A DNA stretch of 64,000 bases from Neocallimastix lanati (nom. inval.) (GCA_016946835.1 JACVTC010000046.1:62001-126000), one strand, 5' to 3'; positions 46,199-57,515 are shown, counted from the stretch's first letter. The notes: generated by a model from the letters alone, not told the origin. Program-made: numbers and translations.

Positions 46199-49100
46199 CC
46201 CAATGAAGTGGACTGTTTTTCCAGGTCCATGGAGGGTTGATGGAAAAGGAATAACCTATATCAGGTGTACTAATTACAGCTTTCTGTGATTCTGATGATA
46301 ATCAATGGTTATCCTTTCTAAAGTGGCTTCTAGTACGAAGAGAGAAATCTGGAATACTGGAAGACTGTAGAAAGTGAACTTGACGTTCTATAATGTCTTA
46401 AACTGGATATGTAGTAACATTGGAGTTGTACAATTAATAATATCATGTAGTTTCTACATATTATCATTGTAATGAATCTATTGTATTTTTTACTTTAGCA
46501 TTATTTTGTATATGTTTTTTTCTATAGTATTATTTATACTCTCATGTAGCTATTGTAAAATGGAAATGTAGGAGATTGATTCACTCCAAAGCTTGTGTTT
46601 GAGACATTATTTAACGGATGGGAATCTTTTTATAGTTTTTCACAACTATTATTTCATTAACATTTAAATTTTATATTATATATGATTATTTTACAGAAAT
46701 TTTTACATAAAACAGGAATTTATAATTGAAAATCATTAATTAAAACTAGTCAACACAAAAAGAAAGAAAAACAAACAAGTTTTAGCAAACAATATACACG
46801 AAAGAGAAGACAACAGCAATAAATTTTTATTTTTTTTTAATTTTTTAATTTTTACTAATTTTATTTTTTTATTTTTTTATTACACTTACTTTTTATTAAT
46901 ATAGATAAGTTTTTTATTTTATTATGTCAACTATACGAAGAGGTCTGCGACTTTATGGTCCTGACCATGATAAATTTGTTTTAATTTTCATTCATGATCT
47001 TGAATCTTGGACTGAAAGTAGACTATGGGAATTTTTAAGCAAAAAGATATCAAATTGTAATGAAGTTGTTCATGGAATCGTTAAAAAACACTATATTAAT
47101 ATGGAAAACTACTTCATCCTAAGAGTTAACTATAATAATTGTACGGATTATTTGAAGGTTATTTATTTGATTACTAAGCACTTACCTGTTAAAAGAATTA
47201 AATGGAAGATTACTTCAAGGATACGCACATTTAGTAATGTTAATCATAATAGAACCAGGTATTATTCTGAACCCTCAATCCCCATCTCTGAAAGCCTCCT
47301 GTATGCTAACCCTTTCTCGAATACTAAATATTTCAACCTCTGTATTAGCTGGAACATAAATGGTTGGAATTCTGAAAAACGTGACGGACTTACCAATTTT
47401 AATTCAATCTTTAATCCTATTTGTATTTGTCTTCAAGAAGTCGGTAATAGTTCATTCCTTAACTCCTTTTCTAACTCATATCCATTCCTTAATCATTATA
47501 GAACAGTACTGAGACGTGCGGACAAAAAAATCCCTGGTATGAGGGGCCTTTATATAGGTGTGCACTCCTCCTGCCAATTCACTAATGATGATTTTGAATA
47601 TAGATATATACTCTCAGTAAATATATTCTCTTTTTGGGGTGTCAGATGTTCTTTAGGGAACATTTACATCCCTAGCAAAAAACACAAAGACTCTAGAGAA
47701 AAAGCGGAAACTGATTTTGCTAATTGGCTCAAGAACCATCAGAATAACCCTTCGGCTATTGTTGGTGATTTCAACATGACTAAGCAACAACTCAAAGATC
47801 TTATTCTTAGAATTTCCCCTCAATGGTTTGTTATGGATATGGTTGGTCATCAATTTACTTGGTCTAATGGTGGAAAGAATTCTTGTATTGATTTTATAGT
47901 AGTGAACGATAAATTAAGAAATTATCTGAATATTGCTTCTGTATGCTACTCTTTTAATGACATCTCTGACCATTTACCACTTATTCTTTCTTGTAAAAAA
48001 ATATCTCCTGATGGTTTTGTTACTCCCCCTCGGGATAAACAAATTAAGTGGTCTAATCGAATTTGTAGGGATAAACGTGAAGCAATCTTCTCTCATAATA
48101 AATTCACATGTTTACTGGATGAATTTGAACATAATGATAATCTAGACTCTAATACAATGGTTAAAAAACTTCTTGACACAGCAAATAAAATAGGCGATGA
48201 CATTCAAGCAAGAGTTCCTACAAATTTACAGGGTTCAGCGTTCCATTGTCCTGCTTATATTAAGAAATTATCACATGAAAAACATTTATTTTATAAAAGG
48301 ATTAAAAATTTTAAACTTCGTAATGATTTGTCAAATCTTCAAGAATTTTGTGATCTCTCAAAAGAATATAGAGTTCTCTCTGATTATATCATTAGTATTA
48401 AAAGAAATATTAGAAATATTAGATTTAAAAATTTGATTCATTCCATCGGCGAATGTTTCTTAAAAAATGATGCCCAGCGTGGTTGGTCTGGACTTAAGAA
48501 AATTTCTAAACCTTCTTACTCTCCTTCCCAATCACCTGTATACATTAAAGATAAAGAAGGTAATGTTCTAGTATCCCAAGAAGATCAACTCAATCGTTTT
48601 GCAGAACACTATGAAGAACTTGCTTCTGATATAACTGGTCACAGTCTTAATGAAAATTATTGGAAAAGAATACTTAATAATTCTTCTACTCCTCAGGAAT
48701 CATGGGATATTAATCAACCTATTTCCATGTCAGAAATTCATTCAACTGTTCTTTCAATGAAAAATAACAAAGCACCTGGTCCTGATGGTATACCTACAGA
48801 ATTTTTTAAAGCATTTTTTAATTCTGAGAGTAGAAATTCTTCTCAGGATGACTCTAATCAAGAGGTTACTTATTCCGATTGTGCAAAGTGTCTGTTATTA
48901 CTTTTTAATAAAATTTGGGATGGTGACTTTCCTAATGAATGGAACTCTGCTTCTATTGTTTCTATTCCTAAAAAAGGGGATCTTTCAGATTGTAATAATT
49001 ATCGTGGTATTTCACTCATCAATGTAGGTTTAAAAATTCTATCAAAAATTGTCACTAAAAGAATATCGGACTATGCTTTTTCTAATGGAATAATTAGACC

Positions 49101-51096
49101 AGAACAGTTTGGTTTTAGAAATAAAGAAGAATGTATTAGTTTATTTGTATCCATTCGTGAAATTTGTCAAAGAAGAAAATTTAAGGATAAATTTACCTTT
49201 CTTGCCTTTCTTGACCTTAAAAAAGCTTATGATTCAGTTCCAATTTACAATATACTTACTAAACTAGATAATCTTGGTATTCGTGGTAAATGCCTTCAAT
49301 TCATTACTAATCTATACCTTACCTCGAAAGCTCGTGCAATCTTTAATGGTAAACTTTCAAAAGAATTTCCAATACACCGTGGTGTTCGCCAAGGGTGTCC
49401 TCTCTCACCTATCTTATTCAATATATTTATCAATGATATTTTTGATAAATGTAAAAGATATGGTGTGATTACTGAAAAGAAAAAGTGTTGTGGTGGATTA
49501 TTTGCTGATGATATTGTATTATTAGCTCCTACAAAATCTTCACTTAAAAACCTTTTGAATATTGCTCATGATTGGGGTATTAAAAATGAAATGACCTTTG
49601 GAATCAATAAATGCGCTACACTAGTTGTTAAACCAAAGAATTTTATTCCTTCAAGACATTATGAAAATCCTACATTTAGACTTGGTATGAACTATATACC
49701 AAGCACTAATCAATATACATATCTTGGTATACCTTTTAATGAATCGTTGGATTTAAAACCTATTATTGCTAAGATGAACAGTAAAATTAATTATACAGTT
49801 AACTCTTTCTTTAGATTTTTAACCAATAGGAATGTTCCTTTCTACTTTAAAACTCGTATACTAGTTTCTTTTGTCCTTAGTTCAGTTCTTTATTATGCTC
49901 CCTTACTTGGTTCAAATAAAAAGAATACTGAAAAAGCTCAAACTGCTTTTAATCGAGGTTTGTATTGGAGTTTCGGGTTTAAAAATAAAACCTCCAATAC
50001 TTCAATTTACAATATGTCTAAGGAACTTTCTATACCTCCTATAGCTAGTTTTTGTGCTAAGGCGATGATTCGATGCTTTAAAAAGTGGAAAGATTCTTCT
50101 TGTATTATTTCTCATTTAGTCAAAAATATACCTACACTTTCTCACTATTCATGGACGAAAAAAGCACGGAGTTTAGCAGTACACAAGCACAGTAATAAAC
50201 TTCCTGGAGAAATAAGGAAGTTTTACTGGGAAAATATTCATTATTCAAGCACTCCTGCGATCAGATCTACAAAATACAAGAAATTTAAATTTGGTTTTAA
50301 AAAATTTATTCATCGTCTATCACTTAAATATTCACAATTTTCTCTTGGATTTTTTTGGATTGGACGAATTAAATGTGGATTCAAATTTGATGTAAAAACG
50401 TATGTTAAAAGTAATCTAGTATCAGAAAATTGCCCAACATACTGCCCTTGTTGTGGTGAGAGTAACAGCATACCTAGTTTTACACACTGGATACTTTTAT
50501 GTCCTAAATTTGAAGAATTTAGGCAACATTTCATTCCCTTTGTTGATGAAATTTTTATTAATTTTTCTCTAATTGTTCATGAGAAATCATTGAACATTCC
50601 TGATGATAAAGAGGAAGATTTTGATGATAATATCAATTTTTACGTGCTGTGTATCCTTCTTGGCGGAAATGCAGTATTTGAAATCTTAAAGATCGGCTCG
50701 GGGGAAAGAAGGCGACTTATTAATAATATTTTTCAATCACCTTCGAACGAGTCTTCTTTCCCGATTTCATTTTTTGTGGGGCTTGCGGAATTCCTTACTA
50801 ACGTTATGCCTATTGTGATTGGTGATTTTTACACCATGATCGATTTGTATAGTGTTAGACCTACCGTTGTCAAGAGTGTCGACGTCGTAACGATAAGGCA
50901 AAGAAGAAATTCTGATACAGATTCGAATGATAATTTTCATCCACATGGGGTTATCTTCGATGAATGGGAAGAGTTAGAGGCCTTTTCGTCCTCGAAGCTC
51001 ATAACGTAGTTTTTTAATATTAATATAAAAAAATTTCATGTATTTAAATTTCATGTATTTTTTAAAAAAATATTATTAAATAAAGTTTATTCCTAG

Positions 51097-51136
<40 letters not shown>
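46199..51136 (+). mobile_element. Full-length non-LTR retrotransposon (LINE), 4.9 kb
   Basis: It has a 5' UTR of about 725 bp (46199-46923; GC-richer first half, A-rich second half), one long ORF (46924-51009), and a short 3' UTR ending TTCCTAGTCT plus a 37-A tail (51100-51136). Target duplications flank it. Intact coding, a full-length body and a perfect target duplication suggest a recent, possibly active copy. There is no separate ORF1. Confidence 0.85.
46924..51009 (+). CDS. LINE endonuclease-reverse transcriptase ORF (intact)
   Basis: This is a 1361-residue protein. Residues 1-130 form a domain I do not recognise; it begins TIRRGLRLYGPDHDK and is also kept in the truncated copy at 53945. 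An apurinic-type endonuclease follows, with SWNINGWN (142), LQEVG (about 170), VGDFNM (about 280) and SDHLPL (about 348). The reverse transcriptase has IPKKGDLSDCNNYRGISL (about 677), GVRQGCPLSP and the catalytic FADDIVLL (about 860). The C-terminal region carries a CPTYCPCCG..H..C knuckle (about 1170) and a conserved LLGG..FFVGLAEFL segment. No RNase H is visible. The protein would nick the target, prime cDNA from the nick and use the poly(A) tail. The architecture is L1/Tx1-like, but clade assignment needs a tree. The ATG is the first in a long open frame. Confidence 0.92.
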   Translation: MSTIRRGLRLYGPDHDKFVLIFIHDLESWTESRLWEFLSKKISNCNEVVHGIVKKHYINMENYFILRVNYNNCTDYLKVIYLITKHLPVKRIKWKITSRIRTFSNVNHNRTRYYSEPSIPISESLLYANPFSNTKYFNLCISWNINGWNSEKRDGLTNFNSIFNPICICLQEVGNSSFLNSFSNSYPFLNHYRTVLRRADKKIPGMRGLYIGVHSSCQFTNDDFEYRYILSVNIFSFWGVRCSLGNIYIPSKKHKDSREKAETDFANWLKNHQNNPSAIVGDFNMTKQQLKDLILRISPQWFVMDMVGHQFTWSNGGKNSCIDFIVVNDKLRNYLNIASVCYSFNDISDHLPLILSCKKISPDGFVTPPRDKQIKWSNRICRDKREAIFSHNKFTCLLDEFEHNDNLDSNTMVKKLLDTANKIGDDIQARVPTNLQGSAFHCPAYIKKLSHEKHLFYKRIKNFKLRNDLSNLQEFCDLSKEYRVLSDYIISIKRNIRNIRFKNLIHSIGECFLKNDAQRGWSGLKKISKPSYSPSQSPVYIKDKEGNVLVSQEDQLNRFAEHYEELASDITGHSLNENYWKRILNNSSTPQESWDINQPISMSEIHSTVLSMKNNKAPGPDGIPTEFFKAFFNSESRNSSQDDSNQEVTYSDCAKCLLLLFNKIWDGDFPNEWNSASIVSIPKKGDLSDCNNYRGISLINVGLKILSKIVTKRISDYAFSNGIIRPEQFGFRNKEECISLFVSIREICQRRKFKDKFTFLAFLDLKKAYDSVPIYNILTKLDNLGIRGKCLQFITNLYLTSKARAIFNGKLSKEFPIHRGVRQGCPLSPILFNIFINDIFDKCKRYGVITEKKKCCGGLFADDIVLLAPTKSSLKNLLNIAHDWGIKNEMTFGINKCATLVVKPKNFIPSRHYENPTFRLGMNYIPSTNQYTYLGIPFNESLDLKPIIAKMNSKINYTVNSFFRFLTNRNVPFYFKTRILVSFVLSSVLYYAPLLGSNKKNTEKAQTAFNRGLYWSFGFKNKTSNTSIYNMSKELSIPPIASFCAKAMIRCFKKWKDSSCIISHLVKNIPTLSHYSWTKKARSLAVHKHSNKLPGEIRKFYWENIHYSSTPAIRSTKYKKFKFGFKKFIHRLSLKYSQFSLGFFWIGRIKCGFKFDVKTYVKSNLVSENCPTYCPCCGESNSIPSFTHWILLCPKFEEFRQHFIPFVDEIFINFSLIVHEKSLNIPDDKEEDFDDNINFYVLCILLGGNAVFEILKIGSGERRRLINNIFQSPSNESSFPISFFVGLAEFLTNVMPIVIGDFYTMIDLYSVRPTVVKSVDVVTIRQRRNSDTDSNDNFHPHGVIFDEWEELEAFSSSKLIT

Positions 51137-51140
<4 letters not shown>

Positions 51141-51422
51141 TAGCGCAACTAATGAAGATCATAATTTTGTATCTTAAAATTGTGATTTACATTGCGAAGT
51201 CAAAATTAATTATTATACTTCAGTATAATAATGCTCTTGTGAAGTCTTACAAATATTAATTAAATGAAACTAGAATATATTATACCATTATTTTATTTTA
51301 TTTTGTGTTTTATTTTTTGTTTATTTTTTTATCTTTTTTTTTTTTTTTTTTTTTTTTATTATTTTATTACACATGTATTTTATCAAATATTTAATTAATA
51401 AAGATGAAACAAGTTTGCTGCC

Positions 51423-51468
<46 letters not shown>
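51137..51468 (+). mobile_element. Older LINE, part after the nested insertion, with poly(A)
   Basis: It begins with the right target duplication (51137-51149). It continues the frame of 45731-46198 for a few codons to a stop, then an AT-rich 3' UTR with a T tract at 51339-51357, and ends GCTGCCGTT plus 43 A (51426-51468). The 3' end differs from the CTAGTCT end of the full-length copy, so it belongs to another subfamily. It resembles the TCGTT-A end of the SINE at 24145-24710. Confidence 0.7.
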
Positions 51469-51471
<3 letters not shown>

Positions 51472-51688
51472 ATTTGTTTTATTTTATTCAATCTGTACTT
51501 TTCATCTTTTTTTCATTCTCGCAATATTTGCGGCTGTAAAAAAAAAAAATATATACTTTTTTTCATTTCTCTCATATTCGCTACACACATTGTATATAAT
51601 CACACTGAAAATTTTTAGATTTTTAAACAAACATTTTTTAATTTTTATCTTTAAAATAAATAATATATATATATATATATATATAATT
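51469..51688. other. Spacer with right target duplication and minisatellite core
   Basis: It contains TTTGTTTTATTTTATT (51473-51488), the duplicate of 45715-45730. CAATCTGTACTT follows, the core of the minisatellite at 28900-29818. The remaining sequence is A/T-rich with a TA run. No gene. Confidence 0.55.
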
Positions 51689-51738
51689 ATCTATTTTTAA
51701 TAAAGCATACTTGGAAGTATGCTTTATTAAAAATAGAT
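51689..51738. repeat. Perfect 24-bp palindrome arms with 2-base centre
   Basis: The left arm 51689-51712 and right arm 51715-51738 are exact reverse complements around GG. The arms contain AATAAAGCATACTT. The right arm runs into a LINE 3' end (TTCTCTTCCTAGTCT plus 30 A, to 51786). Confidence 0.95.
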
Positions 51739-51753
51739 ATATTCTCTTCCTAG

Positions 51754-51786
<33 letters not shown>
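51739..51786 (+). mobile_element. LINE 3' tail fragment with poly(A)
   Basis: CTTCCTAGTCT followed by an A tract (51757-51786) matches the 3' end of the full-length LINE. Only the tail is present, which makes it an extremely 5'-truncated copy or the product of an aberrant insertion with the adjacent palindrome. Confidence 0.7.
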
Positions 51787-51787
<1 letters not shown>

Positions 51788-52689
51788 ATTAATTTATACT
51801 GGTCTATTTTGGTGTATCGGCTCCTTCTCTAAAAATGGTAAAACAAGTTCAGAAGACAATGACTATATTAGACATAATTCTACTATGAGTACTTATACTT
51901 TATCTCGAGATCTAAGCATTCCTCCTATTGCTGGTATGTCTGCGCAGCCTTACAGATTAAATCATTTTAAATCATTTGCAAAATGGAGTAAATCAAACTG
52001 TATTATAAAGGATCTTTTTAAATCTATTCCCAAAATGTCTTATTATTCCTGGACTAAAGAATCTAGAACACTGTATAAAAAAAATCAAAAAAATATAAAT
52101 GTGAAAAATATGACGATATTTTAGAACGTTACTGGAAATCAGTTTCCAAATTTCAAGGTATTAAAGGTCAAAATTACGATTGTAATAAGTTCTCAAACAA
52201 TAAAGCTATAATTATGCTTAGCTTAAAATATCCCCAATTCAACTTTGAGTTTTCGTGGATTATTCGTTTACGTTGTGGTTATAAATACAATACTACTATT
52301 GCTATTAGAATGGGTAGAGTTTCAGAAGATTGTCCCAAGTTCCTAAGTCTTGCCCCTGTTGTGGCGAAGATAAACAATCTTTTGAACATTGGATTTTTAA
52401 ATGCGATGCTCTTGCATCTTTTAGATGGAATTCTTTAAAATTTCATCGATAAATCTCTATATTTTGTTCGCAAAGAAAGATTAGAGTGTTTAATCCATCC
52501 ATCCTCTTTCTTCCTATGACGCTTATTTCTGATTTTAAGGATTTATATTCAATCATTAAATATATATATATTTGTTCGTTCTTGGTGGGATTTTAGTTTT
52601 AAATGAGCTACATTTTCGATAGTGGGGAACAAGAGACAATTAAATGAACTACTTCTTTTCAAAGGTTCTCATCTGAGAGTCACCTGTTC

Positions 52690-52729
<40 letters not shown>

Positions 52730-53244
52730 TTAGCTTGGTGAAATTCTTAACAAGGGCAATACCCATCATAAGTAGCTCGTTTGAGTTATTATTTGATAGG
52801 TATTGCAAAATACCAAACTTATCCAAAAGTGTCGACGTCGTACTGATAAGGCATAATGATAATAATACAGGATCATCATTTATTTCTATGAAGGGGGAGA
52901 ATCTCACCTTAGTCATGTGTAGTTCAATAAATGATGAATCCTGGAAGAGTTTAAGTGGACAACCACACTATCTATTTTAAAGATGGCTACTTTTAGGTTT
53001 TATTATTATTATTATTTCTTTTTTATTTGTTAGGAAGGGAAAAATTCCCTCGCATAGTACAACTTGCCGCCGAAATACATAGTATTTTTGAGCTTTTTTT
53101 TTTTTTTATTTTTTATTTTATAAATTTTTTTTTTTTTTATTTTTAATTTCAAATATACTTTTCACCTACCTACCTATATTTTTTTTTATAATAAAATTAA
53201 TAAAGTTATGGAAGTATATTCTCTTTCCTGTCTAAAAAAAAAAA
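51787..53244 (+). pseudogene. 5'-truncated LINE copy, C-terminal third
   Basis: Frames with stops and shifts match the intact ORF from about residue 1015 onward. Readable pieces are LSRDLSIPPIAG (51885-52124 ORF), SLKYPQFNFEFSWIIRLRCG (52214-52438), CPCCGEDKQSFEHWIFKC in another frame, and SKSVDVVLIRH (52735-52980). A 36-base A tract (52691-52726) interrupts the coding sequence. The 3' UTR ends CTTTCCTGTCT plus poly(A) (53234-53244). Confidence 0.85.
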
Positions 53245-53329
53245 TATATATATATATATATATATTCTTACCATGAGTTTTAAGTATTCTTGGCCATAAA
53301 AATCTCCTATTCTATATACAGAAAAAAAA

Positions 53330-53766
53330 AAAATTTAAATGATGTTACTAAAGTTTATTGGTTTGGTATTACTACAAAATAAGGTATTAAAAGGAACTCT
53401 AATGATGATAAATCAAAATATATATATATATATATTCATAGAATAAACTTTATTCAAATTCTTAGCGGTAAATACACTAAGCTTAATTCTAGGATGAAAC
53501 TGGATATTATATTTGAAGATAGGAATAAAAAAGTATTAACATCACTATTGCCTTTCAGAAAGTGGATGGTCAGTATCCTTTATCCATTTGAATAGTTGAA
53601 TGTTTCCACTTTTTTTTTTTTTTTTTTTTTTTTTTTTCCAAATAATAGATTGAAATCATTAGATTTCCGTCAATAATCTTTTTTTTTTTATTCGGAAAGA
53701 AAAAATAAGGAATTTACCTTAACTTTAATCCTACTCATTTTTATATATATATATTTTTAAAAATTG

Positions 53767-53797
<31 letters not shown>

Positions 53798-53891
53798 ATA
53801 AATGAATATATATATTTTATATTCCTTCTTGGTGAAAATTTAAGCTTAAGCTTTAGATGAGCTACCATTCAATATACTGGAGAACAAAGAA

Positions 53892-53920
<29 letters not shown>
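53330..53920 (+). pseudogene. Strongly decayed LINE fragment
   Basis: Short matches to the LINE C-terminal region remain: a KWMVSILYPFE-type frame beside a zinc-knuckle relic (about 53550-53610), TTAGATTTCCGTCAATAATC, and the TATTCCTTCTTGGTG (LLGG) segment at 53818. It is interrupted by T and A tracts (53611-53637, 53768-53792, 53893-53928). Boundaries are uncertain. Confidence 0.55.
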
Positions 53921-53927
<7 letters not shown>

Positions 53928-53944
53928 TTTGAAGTTAAAGAGTT

Positions 53945-54060
53945 CTAGTTTGACGATACGTAGAGGTCTGATACGCTTTTTCGGTCCTCACTATGAAATA
54001 ATTAGATTTAATTTTCATTCATGACCTTGTATCATAAGACTGAAAATAGACTATGGAGAA

Positions 54061-54106
<46 letters not shown>

Positions 54107-54900
54107 CGAAAAAAAAAAAATCCAATTGTAATGAAAATTATTCATGAAATTGTTAAACACTACTATATAAATATGGAAAATTACTTTTATCAAAGAGTTA
54201 ACTATGATAATAAAATGGATAATATAGAAGTAACTTTGATGATTACAAAAACACTTATTTATTAAAAGAATAAATTAGAAGATTAGTTCAATAATTCATA
54301 CATTTTTCAATATAAATTGTAATAGAACCAGGTATTTATTTTAAACCCACTATTCCGGGAGTGGTGCATTTCATGTGGCGTATTAAAAAAATGTGGCATA
54401 TCGCCTAATTGAGAATTATTAAATAAATAAATAAATAAAATTAAATTTATATTTTTGAAGTAAATATTTAACTATTAAAAAAAATTTTTTTTACAAAATA
54501 TTAAAATATATCTTTATAATTAAATATATTTTTATAATTAAATATTATTAATAATTATTTTATTTTAAAAAAATATCTATAATTAATTATAAAATATAAT
54601 AAAAACATGTTTAAAAAAATTATTTTGAATTTTTATTTATTTATTTATTCATGTATTTATATCAATAAGCCACTTGTCGAAATGCAATCTGGGGAATTGC
54701 AATATTTTAATAATACGCCACTTGGCGAAATGCAACTATCTCCTCTTTATTCGCTGGAATATTAATGGTTGGAACTCAAAATTTTCAAAAAAAAAAAAAA
54801 AATTAAATATTTTTTTGAAGAAATATTTTTAGAAAGTTCAAAACATTCTATTTAATAACCACTTCTTCCTAACTAATTATATTCTTTTATGAATTTCAGT
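53945..54900 (+). pseudogene. LINE 5'-end fragment, split by an insertion
   Basis: The sequence from 53950 matches the start of the LINE ORF (ACGTAGAGGTCTG.., then HEIVKHYYINMENYF in the 54053-54265 frame). It is cut at 54364 by a 370-bp insertion and resumes at 54735 with the TTCGCTGGAATATTAATGG segment (SWNINGW of the endonuclease) before fading out by about 54900. T and A tracts (54063-54117) replace a region that has only five-base T and A runs in the intact copy. Confidence 0.75.
54365..54734. mobile_element. MITE-like insertion with imperfect terminal inverted repeats
   Basis: Left end TGCATTTCATGTGGCGTATT and right end (reverse complement) TGCATTTCGCC.GTGGCGTATT are imperfect inverted repeats of about 25-30 bp. 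The 370-bp interior is A/T-rich and non-coding. The insertion interrupts a LINE fragment whose two halves are still recognisable. A second inner pair (GTGGCATATCGCC and AGCCACTTGTCGAAATGCAA) makes the ends partly duplicated. The target duplication is not clear. Confidence 0.65.
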
Positions 54901-57425
54901 GCTTAACTCTTTATAAAGATATAAAATATATATATATATTTTTTTCTTATTCACTCCAAATCTACTTATGGTATATTTTTCATTCTATATATATTATATT
55001 TAGTATTTTTTTTTTCTTTTTATTTTTATTAATAAGATATATAATCAACCAATAACTACTCTTATTACCACATAATGATTACAATAAGGTACCGAATAGG
55101 AAAAGGCTTCGTACCTTTTCCTATTTATATATAATATTATATTTGCCTTATTGTTTTCAGTGTTGATATGAATCCAATCCTCAAAGGGGTTCATAACTAA
55201 TTTATGGAGACATACATTTTAACAGCTAATTTTGCCAATTATGATAGGACATCTTGTAAGTGATCATCACTGAGCCATTTTTTTTGAGTCATCTTTTGAA
55301 ACTAGAACAATTTTTAATTTTACCCTATAATAATAATACCAATACTAGTACAAATACCTCTAAAAACCTTAGGTAATACAGTAGTTCATGCAACTTCAAA
55401 TACAAATTATAAGGCAAATAAAAAAAAAAAAAAAAACAATAATATTTTATTACAATATACATAATAATTATTATAATTATTAAAATTTATAATTATATAT
55501 ATATATTTTTATTATATTTTTATTTTTTTTTTTTTTTTTTTTTTTTTTACTATTCTTTACAATTATTTTTATATTAATTAATTAAAATAAAAATTGTATA
55601 ATGTTTTTCAATTATATAAATAAATGTATAAATAAATAAATAAATAAATAAATATCATTATGGTACTAACAAAATAAAAGTTTATTAAATTTAAAATTGG
55701 TATATCAATATTTAAAAATGTATTAAATTTAAAATTGGCATATCAATATTTAAAATTTTAATTAATGTTTGAAATTTTAATTAATTATAAATTAGTATTA
55801 ATTATTTTTTCTTTTTTTTTTTTTTTTGTTTTTTTTTTTTTGTTTTTTTTTTTGTTTTCCATTTAAGAATAAAGATTTTATTAAATAAAAAGGATATGTT
55901 AGAATATGTGAAATGTATGAAAAATAAGCTTCAAATGTATTGAAACATATTGTAATATAAATAATGTATAAGCCACAATGTATTAATATAAAAGCATTTA
56001 ATTTAGAATACTTAATGCGCCAGTAACTCTTTATCATAAAATATTTTAATAAAATTGACATAATTATAAACCATAAATTCCTGACTCTTAGCAGGATATG
56101 TCATTATGTCAATATATAAATATATATTCCTACTATTTTTTAATAATAATAAAAAAAAATAATAATAATAAATAAATGGATAAATAAATAAATGGATAAA
56201 TAAATTAATAGATAGATAAATTAATAAGAAACGAATAACTTTTATTTCTATTTTAGTTATTTAGAATAAATGATTTAATTATTATTGTTATCTATTAAAA
56301 CTTTAATTATAATAATAATAATAATGATGATTATAATAATAATTATAATAATATTAATAATAATAAATACTTTTTTTTTCAATAAAATAATTTTTAAATC
56401 ATTTTGCTTATTATTTATGAATATATATATATGTATATGTATATATTTAATCTCTATTAAATATTCTAAAAATACTACTATAATATTTTAATCTTTTTTT
56501 TTTATACTACCCTAAAATCGTAATATAATTTTTATATAAAGTCTGAAATATTTCTTATTATAAAAATACTCTCTACAATAATAGTTATATATATAGCTTT
56601 CGGAAATATTTTTTTAATTATATAACTTCAACAATGTTAGTCTTCATTTTATTAAATATCGTTAAAGATTTCCGTTAGAGTCTTTAAAATACCATATATC
56701 ATTAGTATGTTTTACTAATTAAATAAAAATATCTAAAATTCTATTCCTCTATTCTTTAAAATTTATAGTAATAGATTATTAAAAAAAATTCTAGATAACT
56801 ATTTTATAAATAAAATTCATTGCAATCTACATCTTTGTTAATATTTATAATGAACATTTATTTTTAAAGAAAAGTTTAAATATTTATATTATTTATTTAA
56901 AAAAAAAAAAAAAAAAAAAAAAATAGTTAACCGGTTAAATGTATCAAAAGAAAAAAGGTTTTGAATATTTGAATATAATAAAAATCATAATGTATAATAT
57001 ATATATCTTAAAAAATAAAATAAAGTCATAGCATTAAAAAAAAAAATAATAAAATATAAATAAAAATAAAATAAAATAAAATAAAATAATAATAATAAAA
57101 TATATAAAATATATAAAATATAAAAATATAAATTTAAGCATAATTTATTAATAAATAGTTTAAAGTAGTCAAGGGAAAATTTAATTAATAAATAATAGAA
57201 AAGAGACTGTTTTTTATATTATTTATAAAAATAATGAAAGCATTGTTTTATCATTTTTAATTTTAATATTCCATAAAAATTTGTCAATTTTTATTATTAT
57301 TATTTTTATTTTTTTTTTTTTAAATTCATAAACTTCAATAATTAAAAGATATTTTTTAATAATTATGATACGTAGTCATTCATTATACTACATTGTAATG
57401 AACATGTATTTGAATTCTCATGTTA

Positions 57426-57515
<90 letters not shown>

